Positions 11,482 to 23,800 of a stretch of 64,000 bases of DNA are shown here, one piece after another. Within the stretch, counting starts at the first letter, position 1, and each line of letters opens with the position of its first letter. The position numbers and the translations under genes are program-made. The DNA comes from Ochromonas danica (Eukaryota; Sar; Chrysophyceae; Chromulinales; Chromulinaceae), in NCBI GenBank assembly GCA_015146655.1, contig VKHL01000026.1, positions 184,512-248,511 on the forward strand, in the 5' to 3' direction. The notes below the pieces were generated by a model. The model worked only from the letters and a program-made list of their open reading frames with translations. It was not told where the DNA came from and did not search any database.

Positions 11482-13401
11482 TTACTTAGCACGCATAATA
11501 TGAGTAGCGAAATATCGCACATCTTTGTCCTTATCGTTTTGAAGTGAATTGATACCTTCTTGGATCTGATCCTTGGCATCCTGGAGATGACTTAGAGGTT
11601 GTATACTATGTAGAATCTGTGCTGCACGCAGACGAATGTTGGGCACCTTATCCGTTGTTGCTTGTAGCAAGAGAGCAAGACAGTCAGCTCGGAAACGATC
11701 AACCACTGCCTCCAGTTTAAGAAAGCCCTGGAAAGCCGATAACATAGTCAATCGCACAAGATAGTCCTCTGAAGCATACGTCTTGAACGTGGGGAAGATC
11801 TTCTCGTAACTCCAATTAATGTCAGTTTCCGCGGCAACTTCTGGCAAAGCCTTGGAAGCAGCTGTACGAACTTCCTCGACACCATCCTTTACGAGTAACA
11901 AGGAGAGGTTGAGAAAATGGTCAACAAAGTAATCCTGTCCCATATGCTTCACTACAGCAGGCATTGCTTCTACTAAAGCCTTTCGAACACGCCAGTTGGT
12001 ATTAGAGAACATGTTCTTGAGAGCTTCGGTGAGACGTGTGCAAAGACTAGGCGCTTCTTCGGCAATGATTGGCAATTGCTTAATGATCCGAAGACGAACT
12101 AATGAATCCTCATCATCCATCAACTTCATGATCAAATCGGAAAGATGTAAGGCAACTGCTTCAGGCCCAACTTTTGCTGCAACACTGACACAAAGTTCTG
12201 CGAGGAGTTTACGCACATTAGGTGTAGGATCTTCCACCAACTGCACAGCCACAGGAGCTAATTCCGAGACAAAATGAGATGTCCCGACAGCCTCTAAAAA
12301 GGGAAATACTTCAGGTACAGCATATGATCGAACTTCTGCTTCAGGATCAAGAACAAGATGAATTAGAGCAGGAAAGACTTCAGAAGAAACCTCTGCCTCC
12401 ATGAAGCATTTGGCAAAGTTGCCATATCCCTTGGAAATAGCCTGTCTCAATCTCCATGATGGATCATCAGAGAAAGTCTTGATAAATGGAATGAACTCAT
12501 TAGTAAGAACAAGACTACTTCCATCAGCCTTTTTGAGCAATTGAGCATAAGCAGAGATGGACTCCACTGCTATCGTCTGCACATTAGAACTCTCATCACC
12601 TATTAACGTCTTCAGCAATTGACACAGTTCACCTTGCAAGACCTCTGCATCGACTAATCCTGCTAGTCTTAACAAATTACTAGCAGCTGCTCGACGAACT
12701 AATGGCATCTCATCTTTGCACAGACGACCAAAGATCTCCCTCAGAATCACTTTATCTCCATCATTTAACAAAGGATACAAATCTGGTGCAATCGTACAAG
12801 AAGAAAATCTCCCATAAAAGACTTCTCCAGATTCTTCATTCGAGATACGTTTAAAGAATTCGAAGAAGGATAAGACTTGATTCTTGTGATGAGGACCCAA
12901 CTGACGCAATATCTTGCAACATGACAGAGCGGCTGCATTGCGCACAGTGACTTCTTCTATATCACACAAGGCTTCGAATAGAGGTATCAATAAATGAGAA
13001 TGCTCTGGTCCACCCACTAAAGGTGAGAATTTCTCCAATCTCTCAGACAATACCAATAACAATTGGTCAAGATCTTCCACTTTCGCTATCACAATACAAG
13101 CAACAATCCATTAGTAACCAGCAGAAGAGAGAAGAAGAGTCATCAAGTGGCTACTTACTCTGCAAATAGGCTAGCATGTCTGTTCGCGTCTTCTCTGGAC
13201 CCATCAAAGCAGCCACGACCGCGACTTTCTTCATGCCCTCCGTGCGTACCACCACATCAACATGAGATGTCTCTTGACGGAAAAAATCGAAAGGAGAGAG
13301 ATCATCTAAAGAGAAACAAGATAAAAGCATGGAGAAGTTGAATAGAGGATGGATTATTTTCTGCTGTTGAGCCAGTGTGTTCTAGTAGTAGACTTACTCA
13401 T
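11482..13401 (-). CDS. PP2A scaffold subunit A (PR65)
   Basis: Exons 13401-13398, 13305-13159 and 13085-11482 give 584 residues, against about 589 for human PR65. The first coding exon holds only ATG plus one base and splices to give M-N-D-L-S. The protein is a solenoid of about 15 HEAT repeats, with LVGGPEH in the first repeat as in known PR65 proteins and repeated D/E-P-x-x-x-V-R turns. It holds the PP2A catalytic and regulatory subunits together in the cytosol and nucleus. The end is IMRAK-stop. Divergent from the dynactin gene, with 400 bp between starts. Confidence 0.93.
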
Positions 13402-13801
13402 GATGTCCTGTTTATCTCCACCTCTTCTTCAAACTCAAATGAAAGAAAGTACAAGAAAAATTCTTACTAGAAGAAAAGAATACAGAGAAAGACAAGTAAA
13501 TTAGAATGAATAAGATCTCTCTTTCACAATGATAGAGATATATTAAACCACCTGAGGTAGGTCTTGTCCAAGTCAAAACAATCAAACGATGATCACTGCT
13601 GCTGCCACAACTAGCGGTTTCACGCTTTTTCCACGCAAAACAGCAATAAGTTCAGTTGGATCTTCCCCTTCTGCACGAGGTGAACTATTGTTGTGCTGCG
13701 TGGTCCATGCTTAGTTTTGCTGGTTGTTTTGCTTTGGTTTGATGTGATAAAATAAATATTGAAAGTAATTGTCGTGGAGAGTTTAAAATAAAATCAAAGG
13801 A
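13402..13801. other. Divergent intergenic region, PP2A-A / dynactin
   Basis: This 400-bp gap separates the two start codons and must hold both promoters and the PR65 5' leader. It contains AT-rich runs and no open frame of note. I see no clear TATA box or other named element. Confidence 0.5.
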
Positions 13802-16800
13802 ATGTCTCAAGAAGAGTTTGAGAATCAAATAGCAGAATTAACAGATACAGTAGAGTTACTAACTCTAGATAAAGAGCAACTTCTCATTGATAAGGATATT
13901 CTGGAAGAAAGATGTCTGGCATTAGAGAAGGAATTGGAAAACCTTCGAGCCACATCATCCATTGCCACGGAGTCCAAGCCAGTGAATCAGTCAGAATTAG
14001 ATGGTCTTCGACAAGAAAATGAGAAGCTGCGTGAGGCTCTTTATCATTTCAAAGAAAGCAGTGAGATGGAGCAACAGGCTCTAGAGGAAGCACAAAAGAC
14101 TATCGACTCTCTCACTGTACAATGCACTGAACTTGCGGCTTATAAGGAACGAACAGAAGCTGAGGTTGAAGATTTGAAAGCGACGGTTGACTCCATGTCA
14201 TCCTTTGAGTCTCTCATTGAAAAGTAAGTCTTAACTACTACCACACATCTGTCCTGTCACTGTCACATCCTGTCTTGTACCATGGGGGTGGGGGCTGTCT
14301 GACCGATTACTGGATCACTGACTCACTTGTCTGACCAACTCACTGACTGATTGATTTGCTATCCTTTCTACTGGTAGATTGACCAATGACAACATGGAAC
14401 TAAATGCACAGTTAAAAGACTGTAAACAAACAATCTCAGAGTTGGAAGATGCTCAAGAACTTAATGAAGAGCTTGACTTCAGACAAAGACAGCAGATTGA
14501 AGCTGATCGCTCCACTCTAGCCACACTCAATATCACCATCAACGCTATGCAACAACAAATACAAGACAAGGAAAATACCATACTTGACTTACAAAAGAAA
14601 GTAGACCAAGCACGAGAATCCAATCTCTCTCTCAAGGCAGAAGTGACAAGATTGACACAAATCATGTCTACAGACTTTCAAGAAGCTCAAAAGATCGGAG
14701 AGAAGATCAAGAAATATCATATACTTGTCTTCACTCATGAAGAGCTTCAAATGCAATTACAAGATGTTGTTAGACAACTTTCCACAGCTTTAGCAGAGAA
14801 AAGACGATTTCAGACACTCAGTGGTCGTATGGAACTGCTCTTTCATTCATTCCCTGTCTACTTGGAGGAGTCTAAATTGGTCAGTCAAGAAGTGTTGGTT
14901 GTTTCTGCAGCTATTATGGCTTGTGATGTTTCGAAACAAGTTCATCACTTGATTAGTAAAGAAATCGCACATCATGCCATGGAGTTTTCCTTTCTCTGTA
15001 AAGATTCGCTGTGTATCCAAGCGGTTTTGATACAAATGATCTTAAATAGCGTGACTAATGGTGTCGGCCTGACCGAAGAGGTACTTCAAGCTGTACTTGA
15101 AACTAAGGCAGTCTTTACGGCAGTTGGCCCATCAATTCTTCATGCCATTGCTTCTTTCAGCAAAGCTAATAAGCGAAAGCAAGAGTTGGGTCAGGAGGAC
15201 ATCGAAGAGATTCAAGAAATGGAGGAGAAGAAGGAGCAAGAAGAAGTGCTACGAGAACAAGGGAAGCGTATCTCTGATCTTCTGCCTAAACTGCTTTCTG
15301 TGCTGGCTGGACGTAGTGCGGATGGTGCAATAGTCTACGTGGATATCGTGGACAGTCTTCAAAGCAATGGACTGAGATTAGAGTTAATCCTTCTGTTGGC
15401 GCACAGCTTGCTCCATATCGCTCTTGTTGGTCAAGATGGCAAAGTGGGTGTTGATATCTTGAGAGGTGGTAAGCAAGAAGTGGAATTTTTAATCCGACAA
15501 GCTCGCAATAGTGCTGGAAGAGTGCAACTACTAAAACATGCTGATGCCTTACGCAATGATATCTTGGTGCCATTGGTTACCAACCCAGAAGATGCCTTCC
15601 TAGATAATGGTCTATCTGCTCGATGGAAGAATGTTTGTGCGGTTCTGGGTCGCATCTCTTCTGCCATGAAGATGAATAACCAATATGCACTTGACGAGTC
15701 GCATGGAGAGATCACGCTGAGATTCTTTCCTCCCTCTGCATTGGGTTATCTCTCCAATAGCCCACTGGAAGAAGCAACACGTGATGAAATCTTCTTGGAA
15801 AAGTATTGGTATCTGTTACAGCAAGGTTGTAATGATCTGCTGGAAGAGAATCAAGAAGTCGGTTGGAGGCAACGAATTGTATCAATGCGTGCTTCTCTGG
15901 TTGATCGCTTCAATAGCTCAATGCCAGTGCCTGTTGAAGAAAGTTCGTTAGCAGTTGCTCAACAACCACCTCCCTTACAACAATCTCAAGGTATACCGCG
16001 GTCACAATACGATGCGACCTTGCACGAACTCGAAGTTAAAAAAGACGAGCTGCGCATTGCGTTGGATCGAGTGGCTGAACTTCAAGATGAACTGTCAAAT
16101 GTAGTAGCTTCCAAGGTTCCATCTGCAGGCAATGCTGGATATAACTCAGTTGATGGAAAGGAGAAGGAAGATGAATTAAAGCGACTGCGACAAGAGGTCG
16201 AGACTCTGGAAGCAGCATTACGCGCTACTGAAGCTCGTGCTGAAACATTTGCGAAAGAAGTTAAGACGCTAAAGCAGGCAGCAGAAGCTTCTTCGCCAAC
16301 AACAACAGCTGTTGCAACCAAACCGTTGCGTCGTAGCAGTCAAAGTTTGCACAACCTTTTGGCAGAGACAGGTCTGCTGACCAACCCCGGAGGAGGCAGC
16401 GAGAAGCGAGGTCCTCTGGCGACACAATCACTTGGATCTGGTGATAAGACCGCCGTTACTTCTTCTTCCCCTTTGACAGTTGGTGCAGGTGCTGCTACTG
16501 GAGGGGTTGGAGAAGCTGTTGTGAAGGTCTTGGCTGAGGAGGTGGACTATTGGCGCAGCACCGCCTTGAGGCGTCTCACACAATCACTGGCTCCGTTGCC
16601 TTCTCCTTCTATGCTGGAGCCTTCCCCAACTCTTCCCAGAAGCCAATGCTCAGCTTCAACCGCAAATCGTATTTTTACACTGGAGGTTCGCTCTCCCGAA
16701 GAAGCACGACAGAGCTACTTCGGACTACGAAGGCAGCGCATTCTTCAGGCTCGTGTACAACCTTTGCCTCCACTTCTTGGAGAGAAGCAGCTTAGTGAGG

Positions 16801-16895
16801 AGTCCAAGGCCGATAGTAACGCCAAACCCTTTGTGCGACAACGCGACCGACAAATCTGGATTCGTCTTCTTACTCAACCTCTTCTGTCTACTTAA
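13802..16895 (+). CDS. Dynactin p150-like subunit lacking CAP-Gly
   Basis: Two exons, 13802-14223 and 14378-16895, joined as K-L-T-N across a 154-bp intron, give 979 residues. The N-terminus is coiled coil with the TLDKE motif (VELLTLDKE) found at the start of the conserved p150 coiled coil, then NEEL/ELNAQL heptads. A central helical 'dynactin' domain follows (FHSFPVYLEESKLVSQ, residues about 300-600), then further coiled coil. In animals p150 binds dynein and, through an N-terminal CAP-Gly, microtubules. Here the protein begins inside the coiled coil, and an in-frame stop (TAA) lies just upstream of the ATG, so no CAP-Gly is encoded unless in a distant exon. The last ~120 residues have lower complexity and the 3' end may contain an unrecognised intron. 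Confidence 0.75.
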
Positions 16896-17225
16896 CCTTG
16901 CAGTTATGCTTTTCCTTGCTTGTATGTTGTCCACGCCTATACATTCTTTCTGTAAGAGTTTGTGCATAGGAACTCCTTGACATCGAATTATATGACTGAT
17001 TGTAAATGAACAAAGCAAATCACTTGATCTTACCATTCAAAGCAAAGAAGCAAAATACTCTACGAGGTCTACTTTGGATCATCAAGCTGGCGGAGTATTC
17101 GAGCAGCTCCAACAGGCACAAAGCCTCCAACAGGGAATTGACATGAAGGACTTCGAATTGTGTTGGGTTGACCACACCAAGCGAATCACCAACATGAAAA
17201 CACCATCATTACCATTAAATTACAA
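16896..17225. other. Intergenic region, convergent 3' ends
   Basis: 330 bp between the stop codons of the dynactin and WBP4-like genes. Short frames here are unlike the neighbouring proteins. No RNA gene or repeat seen. Confidence 0.4.
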
Positions 17226-18817
17226 TTAATCTCCCAGTCGCCTTCGAATATTCCTGTTGGGCTTCAAAACTAGTCTGACTGGAGCTACTGGAGCTACTGG
17301 AGGTGCTGCCAGTACAGGAGCTACCACAGAATCTATAGAAGTAGCAGTAGCTGCCGTCTTGTCGACAACTGCAATATCAAGAGAAGGTTCAAGAGACACA
17401 CCAGAAGATATCACTTCTGGCTCTTTGGATTCAGCTTCTTCAACAACTTGACGAGCAGGTTTCCTCTTGCGAAATGTCACAATTTCCCCATCAGCCAATA
17501 ACTTGTTCGCCTAACAGAAGAAGACAAACACAGAGATTGAAATTATGTAAACAACAAAACAACAAAAGGCACAGCGACTTACTGTATTGGTGGGTTCTAG
17601 AGTAAATCCTTTGTAGACTTTCACATTGGGATCACGATGTGGATCATAGAAGTGAGCACTATCAACAGTGACATCCTTCTGTTTACCAGTCAGAACAGTT
17701 TGATCTTTCTTATTCATTTCGTCAATAAGTGTTTGCCGATGACTCTCAAAAGCAGCACGCTCTTCATCTTCTTTTGCCTGATCAATCTCACGAACAGAGA
17801 CAGTCTGCCAGGAACCAATACCTTTATTACATCACACACATACCAATGAGAGAGAGAGAGAGAGCGATGATATCAACTATTTAGCAGACTCGTTACCAGT
17901 TTCTTCACTGATTTTAGGAGGTATTGGTTCTTCGCTTTCTTGCTGCTTTATCACTTCCTCTTGCATTTCAGAGGAGGCAACAATACGAAGACGATCACTC
18001 TTGACACCTTTTTCTTCCACTGTTTCCACCACATCCCCAGGTATAGAGTAGCGGACATCAAAACTACACAAAGTAAGTTGAGTATGTGGTATAACAATCT
18101 CTACACGACGAGTAACTTCTGCTTCTAGCCATTCATCTAAAGCCTAATAATGATAGAAAGGAGTGAAACTAAGAAACAAGCCAAGCAAGTGCAGGCAGGC
18201 AAGAGAAGAGTACCTCCACGAAGATCTCACATTGACATCCTGTCCGCAGCTTCTGTTCAAATATACGTCCATCCAAATAAACTTTGCCTCGAATCTGGTA
18301 AATCCCAGAGCTAGAGTATCAGCAGTATCAGACATGGTGTAGGAGTGAGCATAGAATGGAATGGAGCGGTCAAGTCAGAGGTAAGGAAACTTACTTTTCT
18401 TCCCCTGAAGACTCTATCGTGGATTGGATGGAAGGAGCATTCCTAGTAGAAGTAGAGGACATGGGTGGTGGTGGTGGTGGAGGGAGAGAGTCAGTGCTGG
18501 CCATGGCCGCTCTCGCTGCACGCTCGATTTCCGCCAATTGACGCTTCAATTCAGACTCACTATGAGCTCCATGTAGCTTCTCTTGTCTTTGTTGCTTCAT
18601 AAATAACTCGACATTCTGCTTATGCTTCACTCCATTCTCATGATGTTGACGACTCTGTGTTACAAGAACAGCAAAGAACGAATAAGCTTTTCATTTAGAA
18701 GGGAGAAATGATCGATCAGATCAAATGGGAGGTTGTTCTTACTGGCTTATTATCGGCCATATAGCATTTGCAAAACTTGCAGTAATATTTGGATTGACTA
18801 ACCCAGTAATCAGTCAT
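17226..18817 (-). CDS. WBP4/ZOP1-like U1-type zinc-finger splicing factor
   Basis: Six exons (18817-18743, 18654-18395, 18310-18214, 18143-17897, 17821-17583, 17510-17226) join in frame to 400 residues. The protein opens MTDYWVSQSKYYCKFC, the start shared by plant ZOP1 and animal WBP4, with a C2H2 U1-type finger completed across the first intron (CKFCKCYM...HHENGVKH). A coiled, Pro-rich stretch follows. Later come GIGSWQTV and a basic FRKRKPARQ...RRRLGD tail, the usual end of this family (FKKRK). No WW domain is visible; instead there is a novel-looking segment (SGIYQIRGKVYLDG). WBP4 is a spliceosomal B-complex protein. Its upstream gap contains a telomere-like repeat. Confidence 0.75.
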
Positions 18818-19404
18818 TTCTTATGCTTAGTCTAGACTATATAGACACTAGCTGCAGTACAAAACAACAACCACAACAACAACTCCACTTTCATCAAAAC
18901 AATGTTGATTGCAACACTATTATTATTACTTAGACCCGCGCATAATATTGTTTGGATCAAACGCAATTGAAATTATTGCATAATATTAATTACATCAAAA
19001 GTTATCGACAATAAACGTTTTCACGCAATTTCGCTTTCCCCGCCTGGATCAGTGGAAGATCACCTTTAACCCTAACCCTAATCAGAGTTTCCAATTAAAT
19101 AGTTAGAAAGTGATCTGTGGCTACTAGGCTAATAGAAGGCTAACTCAGCACAACCCGGTTCAGGGCTCCTCTTCTCTTCTACTGGATTAGTTGTGAGTAC
19201 AGTACGAGTAGTCTAGTCTAGTCTATCACACATATCACGCCTTGGTATATAGTCTAGTTCAAATTGAATACCAAGAGGAAGATCAACTTATGACAAATGA
19301 ATAAAATATGAAAACAAACTGTAGTAACCCATATCCAGCATAGTCTACATACAAAGAAGAGATAAATATCTGCCGTGCATCTTCACTAGATAGAAGTTAT
19401 TAAA
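18818..19404. other. Intergenic region upstream of WBP4-like gene
   Basis: 587 bp with the WBP4-like start at its left end and the stop of the CIR1-like gene at its right end. It holds AT-rich sequence and one short telomere-like run (19067-19082). No coding frame fits the neighbours. Confidence 0.4.
19067..19082. repeat. Interstitial telomere-like repeat (CCCTAA/TTAGGG)
   Basis: The plus strand reads TTAACCCTAACCCTAA, just over two units of the TTAGGG telomere repeat on the other strand. It lies about 250 bp upstream of the WBP4-like start. It could be a telobox-like promoter element or a relic of break repair. Two units can also occur by chance. Confidence 0.5.
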
Positions 19405-20490
19405 TCATCTTTTGCTCCGGGTGTTATCAACCGAAGCATCACTTTCATCTGAGCTACTGCTATCACTGCTACTACTACTATTGCTATCATCATCAGAGGA
19501 ACCAGATCTATTCTTTCTATTCCTCTTTTTCTTTTCCTTATGATGATCTTTATGTTTGGCCTTCCTTTTCTTGCTTTTCTTTTTGTGGTCGTCAACATGT
19601 TTGGAAGGTATTCCTTCCAACGCTTGGAGCTTCCTCAGAAGCAATTTCTTCTCTCTACGAGTGAGTGTGGCGAGGAATTCTGCCTCTGGATCACTCTCTC
19701 CATCCTCGCCGATGAAAGCGCATGACGAGGTTTGACAAGAGTTCGTCATGGGATCTTCTCTTCGTTGTCGCTCTTCATCCAAAGGATTGCGATCTCTCAA
19801 TTTGCACTCACGATCGCCACTAGCATGCCCCCATTCACCACAACGCAGGCAACGTACATTACGAATCACCTCATTGAATGGCTTGACGTGTAGAGCCAGG
19901 CTTTGTGTATATCGCCCTTCAGTGGGAGCGTTCTTCAGTGAAGGATGCCGTTGAGCCATAGCCTCGGCCGTGACTACTTCTTTCCTTCGTCTGCCTGATA
20001 GCTTCTCTAATTCAGACAGCCGCTGGAAATCTCTTTTATCTGCTCCCTGCTCTTCTTCTTCTTCTTCTTCCTCTGCCTCGTTATCATCTGATGGTGGAGG
20101 TGGTGCAGAACTAGAAGAAGCATTGAACGAGCTGTCTCCCTCCTTCTTATAAAGCTTCGCTTTGAATGCTCTCACTTGGTCATCATCGCCATTGGCATCG
20201 AGTGTAGGCGGCGCGGGGACAGCGAGGAGGTGGTGGCTGCCCTTCTTGTCCTTCAGATGGCTTGGCGCAGCGTACATGAACTTCAAACTACTTGCTCGAG
20301 GATCTCTTTCTGGTGCTTGTCCTAAGCCTTCTAGACTTTGCAACTCTTTCTCTTTCATAATCTGGATGGCTAATTCCTTTTCTTGTTCTTCACGATGAGA
20401 AGTCTTCTCTTCCGCTATGAACATCTTCTTTTGATTATCTATCCTACTAGGATGGAATTTCTTCTTAAATAGAAAACTTATGCCTGGCAT
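19405..20490 (-). CDS. CIR1-like nuclear protein (CIR N-terminal domain, CCHC knuckle)
   Basis: Single exon, 361 residues from the ATG at 20490. The first 45 residues (FHPSRIDNQKKMFIAEEK) match the CIR N-terminal domain, and LKFMYAAP follows as in human CIR1. A zinc knuckle CLRCGEWGHASGDREC sits near residue 218, parallel to CIR1's CxxCxxWGHxxxDxxC. The C-terminus is Lys-rich, then Ser/Asp-rich (SSDDDSNSSSSSDSSSSDES), typical of nuclear splicing-associated proteins. CIR1 links transcriptional corepression and splicing in animals; related proteins in plants and protists are probably splicing-linked. Head-to-head with the VPS13-like gene, 323 bp apart. Confidence 0.8.
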   Translation of the reverse strand: MPGISFLFKKKFHPSRIDNQKKMFIAEEKTSHREEQEKELAIQIMKEKELQSLEGLGQAPERDPRASSLKFMYAAPSHLKDKKGSHHLLAVPAPPTLDANGDDDQVRAFKAKLYKKEGDSSFNASSSSAPPPPSDDNEAEEEEEEEEQGADKRDFQRLSELEKLSGRRRKEVVTAEAMAQRHPSLKNAPTEGRYTQSLALHVKPFNEVIRNVRCLRCGEWGHASGDRECKLRDRNPLDEERQRREDPMTNSCQTSSCAFIGEDGESDPEAEFLATLTRREKKLLLRKLQALEGIPSKHVDDHKKKSKKRKAKHKDHHKEKKKRNRKNRSGSSDDDSNSSSSSDSSSSDESDASVDNTRSKR

Positions 20491-20813
20491 CTTCTTCTTG
20501 CTATTCTTCTTCTTCTTATTGCTATTCTTCTTCTCATACTAAACCAGTCAGTGAGTGGGTTGTTGTTGATGGACTTTGCCAGAAACGACAAAGCCACTCT
20601 TCTCTATATACAACCAGTATTTTATGAGTTAATAGTCGTCTTTGTGCAAAACAGGATTGCGATCAGATCAGATCATGATATCAAAACAATTAATTCTATT
20701 TGGAGTGATTAGATCATCTATTCGATTCGATTATTCTATTCAATTCGATTGGTGATCCACAAAGTCAAATCGATCAAATTTTTATTAATATATAAATAGC
20801 TCCTCGTGTCATC
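20491..20813. promoter_or_regulatory. Divergent promoter region, CIR1-like / VPS13-like
   Basis: 323 bp between two opposed ATGs. It is AT-rich with repeated GATCAGATCAGATC and ATTCGATT words near 20660-20750. Inferred to drive both genes from its position only; no core element was confirmed. Confidence 0.35.
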
Positions 20814-23800
20814 ATGATTCGATCATTAATCAATCGATTTGTGAAAGCAGCGTTGGACGAATTGTTCATCGATACACCTTCCGTGCAGCTATCCATGGGA
20901 GCTGATCTGTTCTCAGATAGCAATCTCAACCTCAAAAATCTCACTCTAAGACCTGATCTCTTTGATGTCTATGCTCAACCTCTTCGTCTCGTTTCTGGTC
21001 ATATTGGACAACTTTGTGTGGAAGGAATTGCAGAATTAGCCTTAGGTGGCAAATTGAAATTTCAAGCAGAAAATATCTATTTACTCTTTGCTTTAGATAG
21101 TATAGCTGATCCAGAGAAAGTCCAGACTATGAAGAAGATTCTAATTGAATTACAAAGTAGTAAGTTTTCATCTGACATGTTGTTTGAATTATTACGACGA
21201 ATACAAGGTATGCCTACTGTAACAGAAGTAGATCTAAATAAGAAAAGAAAAGTTGTCTATAAGGCATTAGATTATATTAGTAAAGGTATCTTTATTACCA
21301 TCAAAAATGTACATATTCGATTTGAATTTCAGAATGAAGATGGCCGTTATGATGCCTTAGGGTGTAAGTTACCATTAGTTAAGATTAATCCTGGTAGTAA
21401 TGCTATGAGACCAGATACCATGTCAAGACATGATCCACTATTATCAATCCAGATTAAGGCATTCCAAGCATATTGTGATTATCGTCGACTTTCTTTTGAT
21501 CAAGGTGATGCAGAGCAAACTACAGCGTATTTTGAGAAATATGCTAAAGGTGGACTTCATACTTCTTTAATTATTCCAACGGATATTGATATTGTTCTAG
21601 GTTTAGACATTAAACGTCGTACTGGTCTGGTTTGTCCTAAAGTCATTCTCAATGTTACCAATCTACGATGTTGTGTTGATAAAGATCAAATTGAAGCTTT
21701 AAGTCGTATGATGGAAGGTATTGTACGTGCTAAAAAGAAGTTTGAACAAGCTGAGAAAGTACAAAAGATCTTTCGTTCTGGGTTTCCTTTACCAAGAATG
21801 TATCAAGTAGTAGGTGTACGTTGTCTACCACATCTATATGTACGAAATGAACAATATCCAAGATATATCACTTTAGCTAAGACTGCCACACAAGAAGCAG
21901 GAGGATTAGTTGCTTTCATGAAGAATCGTGTAGGACATCGTTGGCCTTTAATGCTTTGGAAGCATCTTACACGATTAATTCTTCATGATATCCGAACAGT
22001 GAGACCATTGGGACGATGGGCAGAGATTGTGCGATTGAATAAACTTCGCAGAGAATATGTCTTTGCCTATGCCAAGCTGCTTATGGTAAGTATGCCTGCT
22101 CTGTTCACTTCACTTCTAAACTAACTATCTCCTGGTGGTAATCGTCTTTGCGTGATTTAGCGCTCCAATAGCAGTGCAGCGGATTTGCCTCAGTATATCT
22201 TTAATGTGAATGCTCCCATTTCTCAGATCAAGCTTAGAGATCTCTTTGAGATTGAAATGCAGCTCTCCTTAGCTGCTGTCTCTATCTTTCGTTCACTTTC
22301 TTATATGGTAGCGATTGTGACATCTTTCCAGAACAGAGCAAAGGCTGCGGGTGGAGCTGCAGCTGGAGATCGTATCTTTATCTCATGGAAAGATATTCTT
22401 CGTACCTTTGTCGAGCTCTTTGAAGCACGTCGTGAGTCATCTTTCCATCGTTTTGATCGAAGTCAAGACAGTAATGGAAGTGTCACAGAAGATTATGATG
22501 ATTACTTGAGTGTCAATGATGATAGTGTTACCACTCGCAACAGTGATGATGGCACAGTCTATTCCTATTCCCTACAGACTCGTACACCTGTCAAGACTCG
22601 TAGTGCACATCAATTACTTTCAACTAAGGCTCCTATTCCCACCTCGGCAACAACTGCTCAAGCCAAGACTAGTTTCTTTGGTGGGTTGAGTTTCACTTCA
22701 CACAAGGACACAAGCAATGCTACTACCCCTTCATTGGATGAGTATGACAAGAAGTTTGACTTGTCAGTCTTTGGTAGTGCCTTTGGTATCTTTAATTCCA
22801 AATCAGATCGAGAAAGATCATCAGATTCAGCTGATAACAACTCGCAAGGTCTCCTCCTAAGTCAAGACATGGAAGCTATGCTATTGAAATACTCTGCACC
22901 ATCTGGCATGCAGTTTCCATCTTTAGGAAGCATTGTAGAAGCTGTGCAATGGGCCATGCAACGCTATCAGCCAAGCCTCACGATTCTACCACCTGATCTT
23001 ACAGCAAAGATGGAGAAATTCTCGATTGATGTGAAAACACCGTTATTGAAGGTTTTGAATTCTAGCACTGGTTTCTATGAGAACAACTATCAGGAGGCGC
23101 GCATGACACTCTTTAATGCCAATGCTCAACATATGCAAATGACTTTGAATATCTCTCAATCATCATCTAATGATCAACCACGTTCAAACAAACAGTTGTC
23201 AACTAGTATTGAGAGTAGTCGTGGATTTGACTATCTCTCAGGTGCATTAATTCAAGTGAAGCTAGTGGTCAGACAGTGTGCATGTTCATTGGCTATTCCA
23301 CCAATGATACGAACTGTTCCAGTACTTAGTCCAGCTCGTCGAAGAACAGCTCGCATCCCTGGAGAACATGATGATAATGACACTGCACCGAGCAGTGAGC
23401 GAGGATCACAGTTGACTTCTGGACTGCCAGCTTATCCCGTGGATCATGCTGGTGAGTCCGCAGACCAGCAAAGTGAGATGGGAGATAGCATTCAGAATAG
23501 CTTACCAGATAGTGTTGCAGATAACCTTCCTCCCGCTCCTTCTACACCAACCAAGATGAATGAAAGCAAGGAATGGAAGTCCATCCCAGGGGTTAGCAAT
23601 CCCAATATCAAATACATTCCTGGTAAGACTCTTTTGGAGTCCTTACAACAACAAGAAGAGGTAGAACAACAGAATGGTGAAGAGGAAGAAGAAGAGGAAG
23701 AAGATAGTATTGCTGCTATGCGATTGAAGTCTGGAAGTTCCAAGAAAGACGATGTCACACAAAGCAGAGAAGGTTACACTATTGAGTCCAACATGGAAGA

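Noticed and set aside
15286-15715. Minus-strand frames of ~95 residues
   Set aside because: They lie opposite the dynactin coding exon and show no motifs.
17849-17866. GA dinucleotide run as a regulatory element
   Set aside because: It lies in a WBP4 intron near the splice site and is an ordinary microsatellite.
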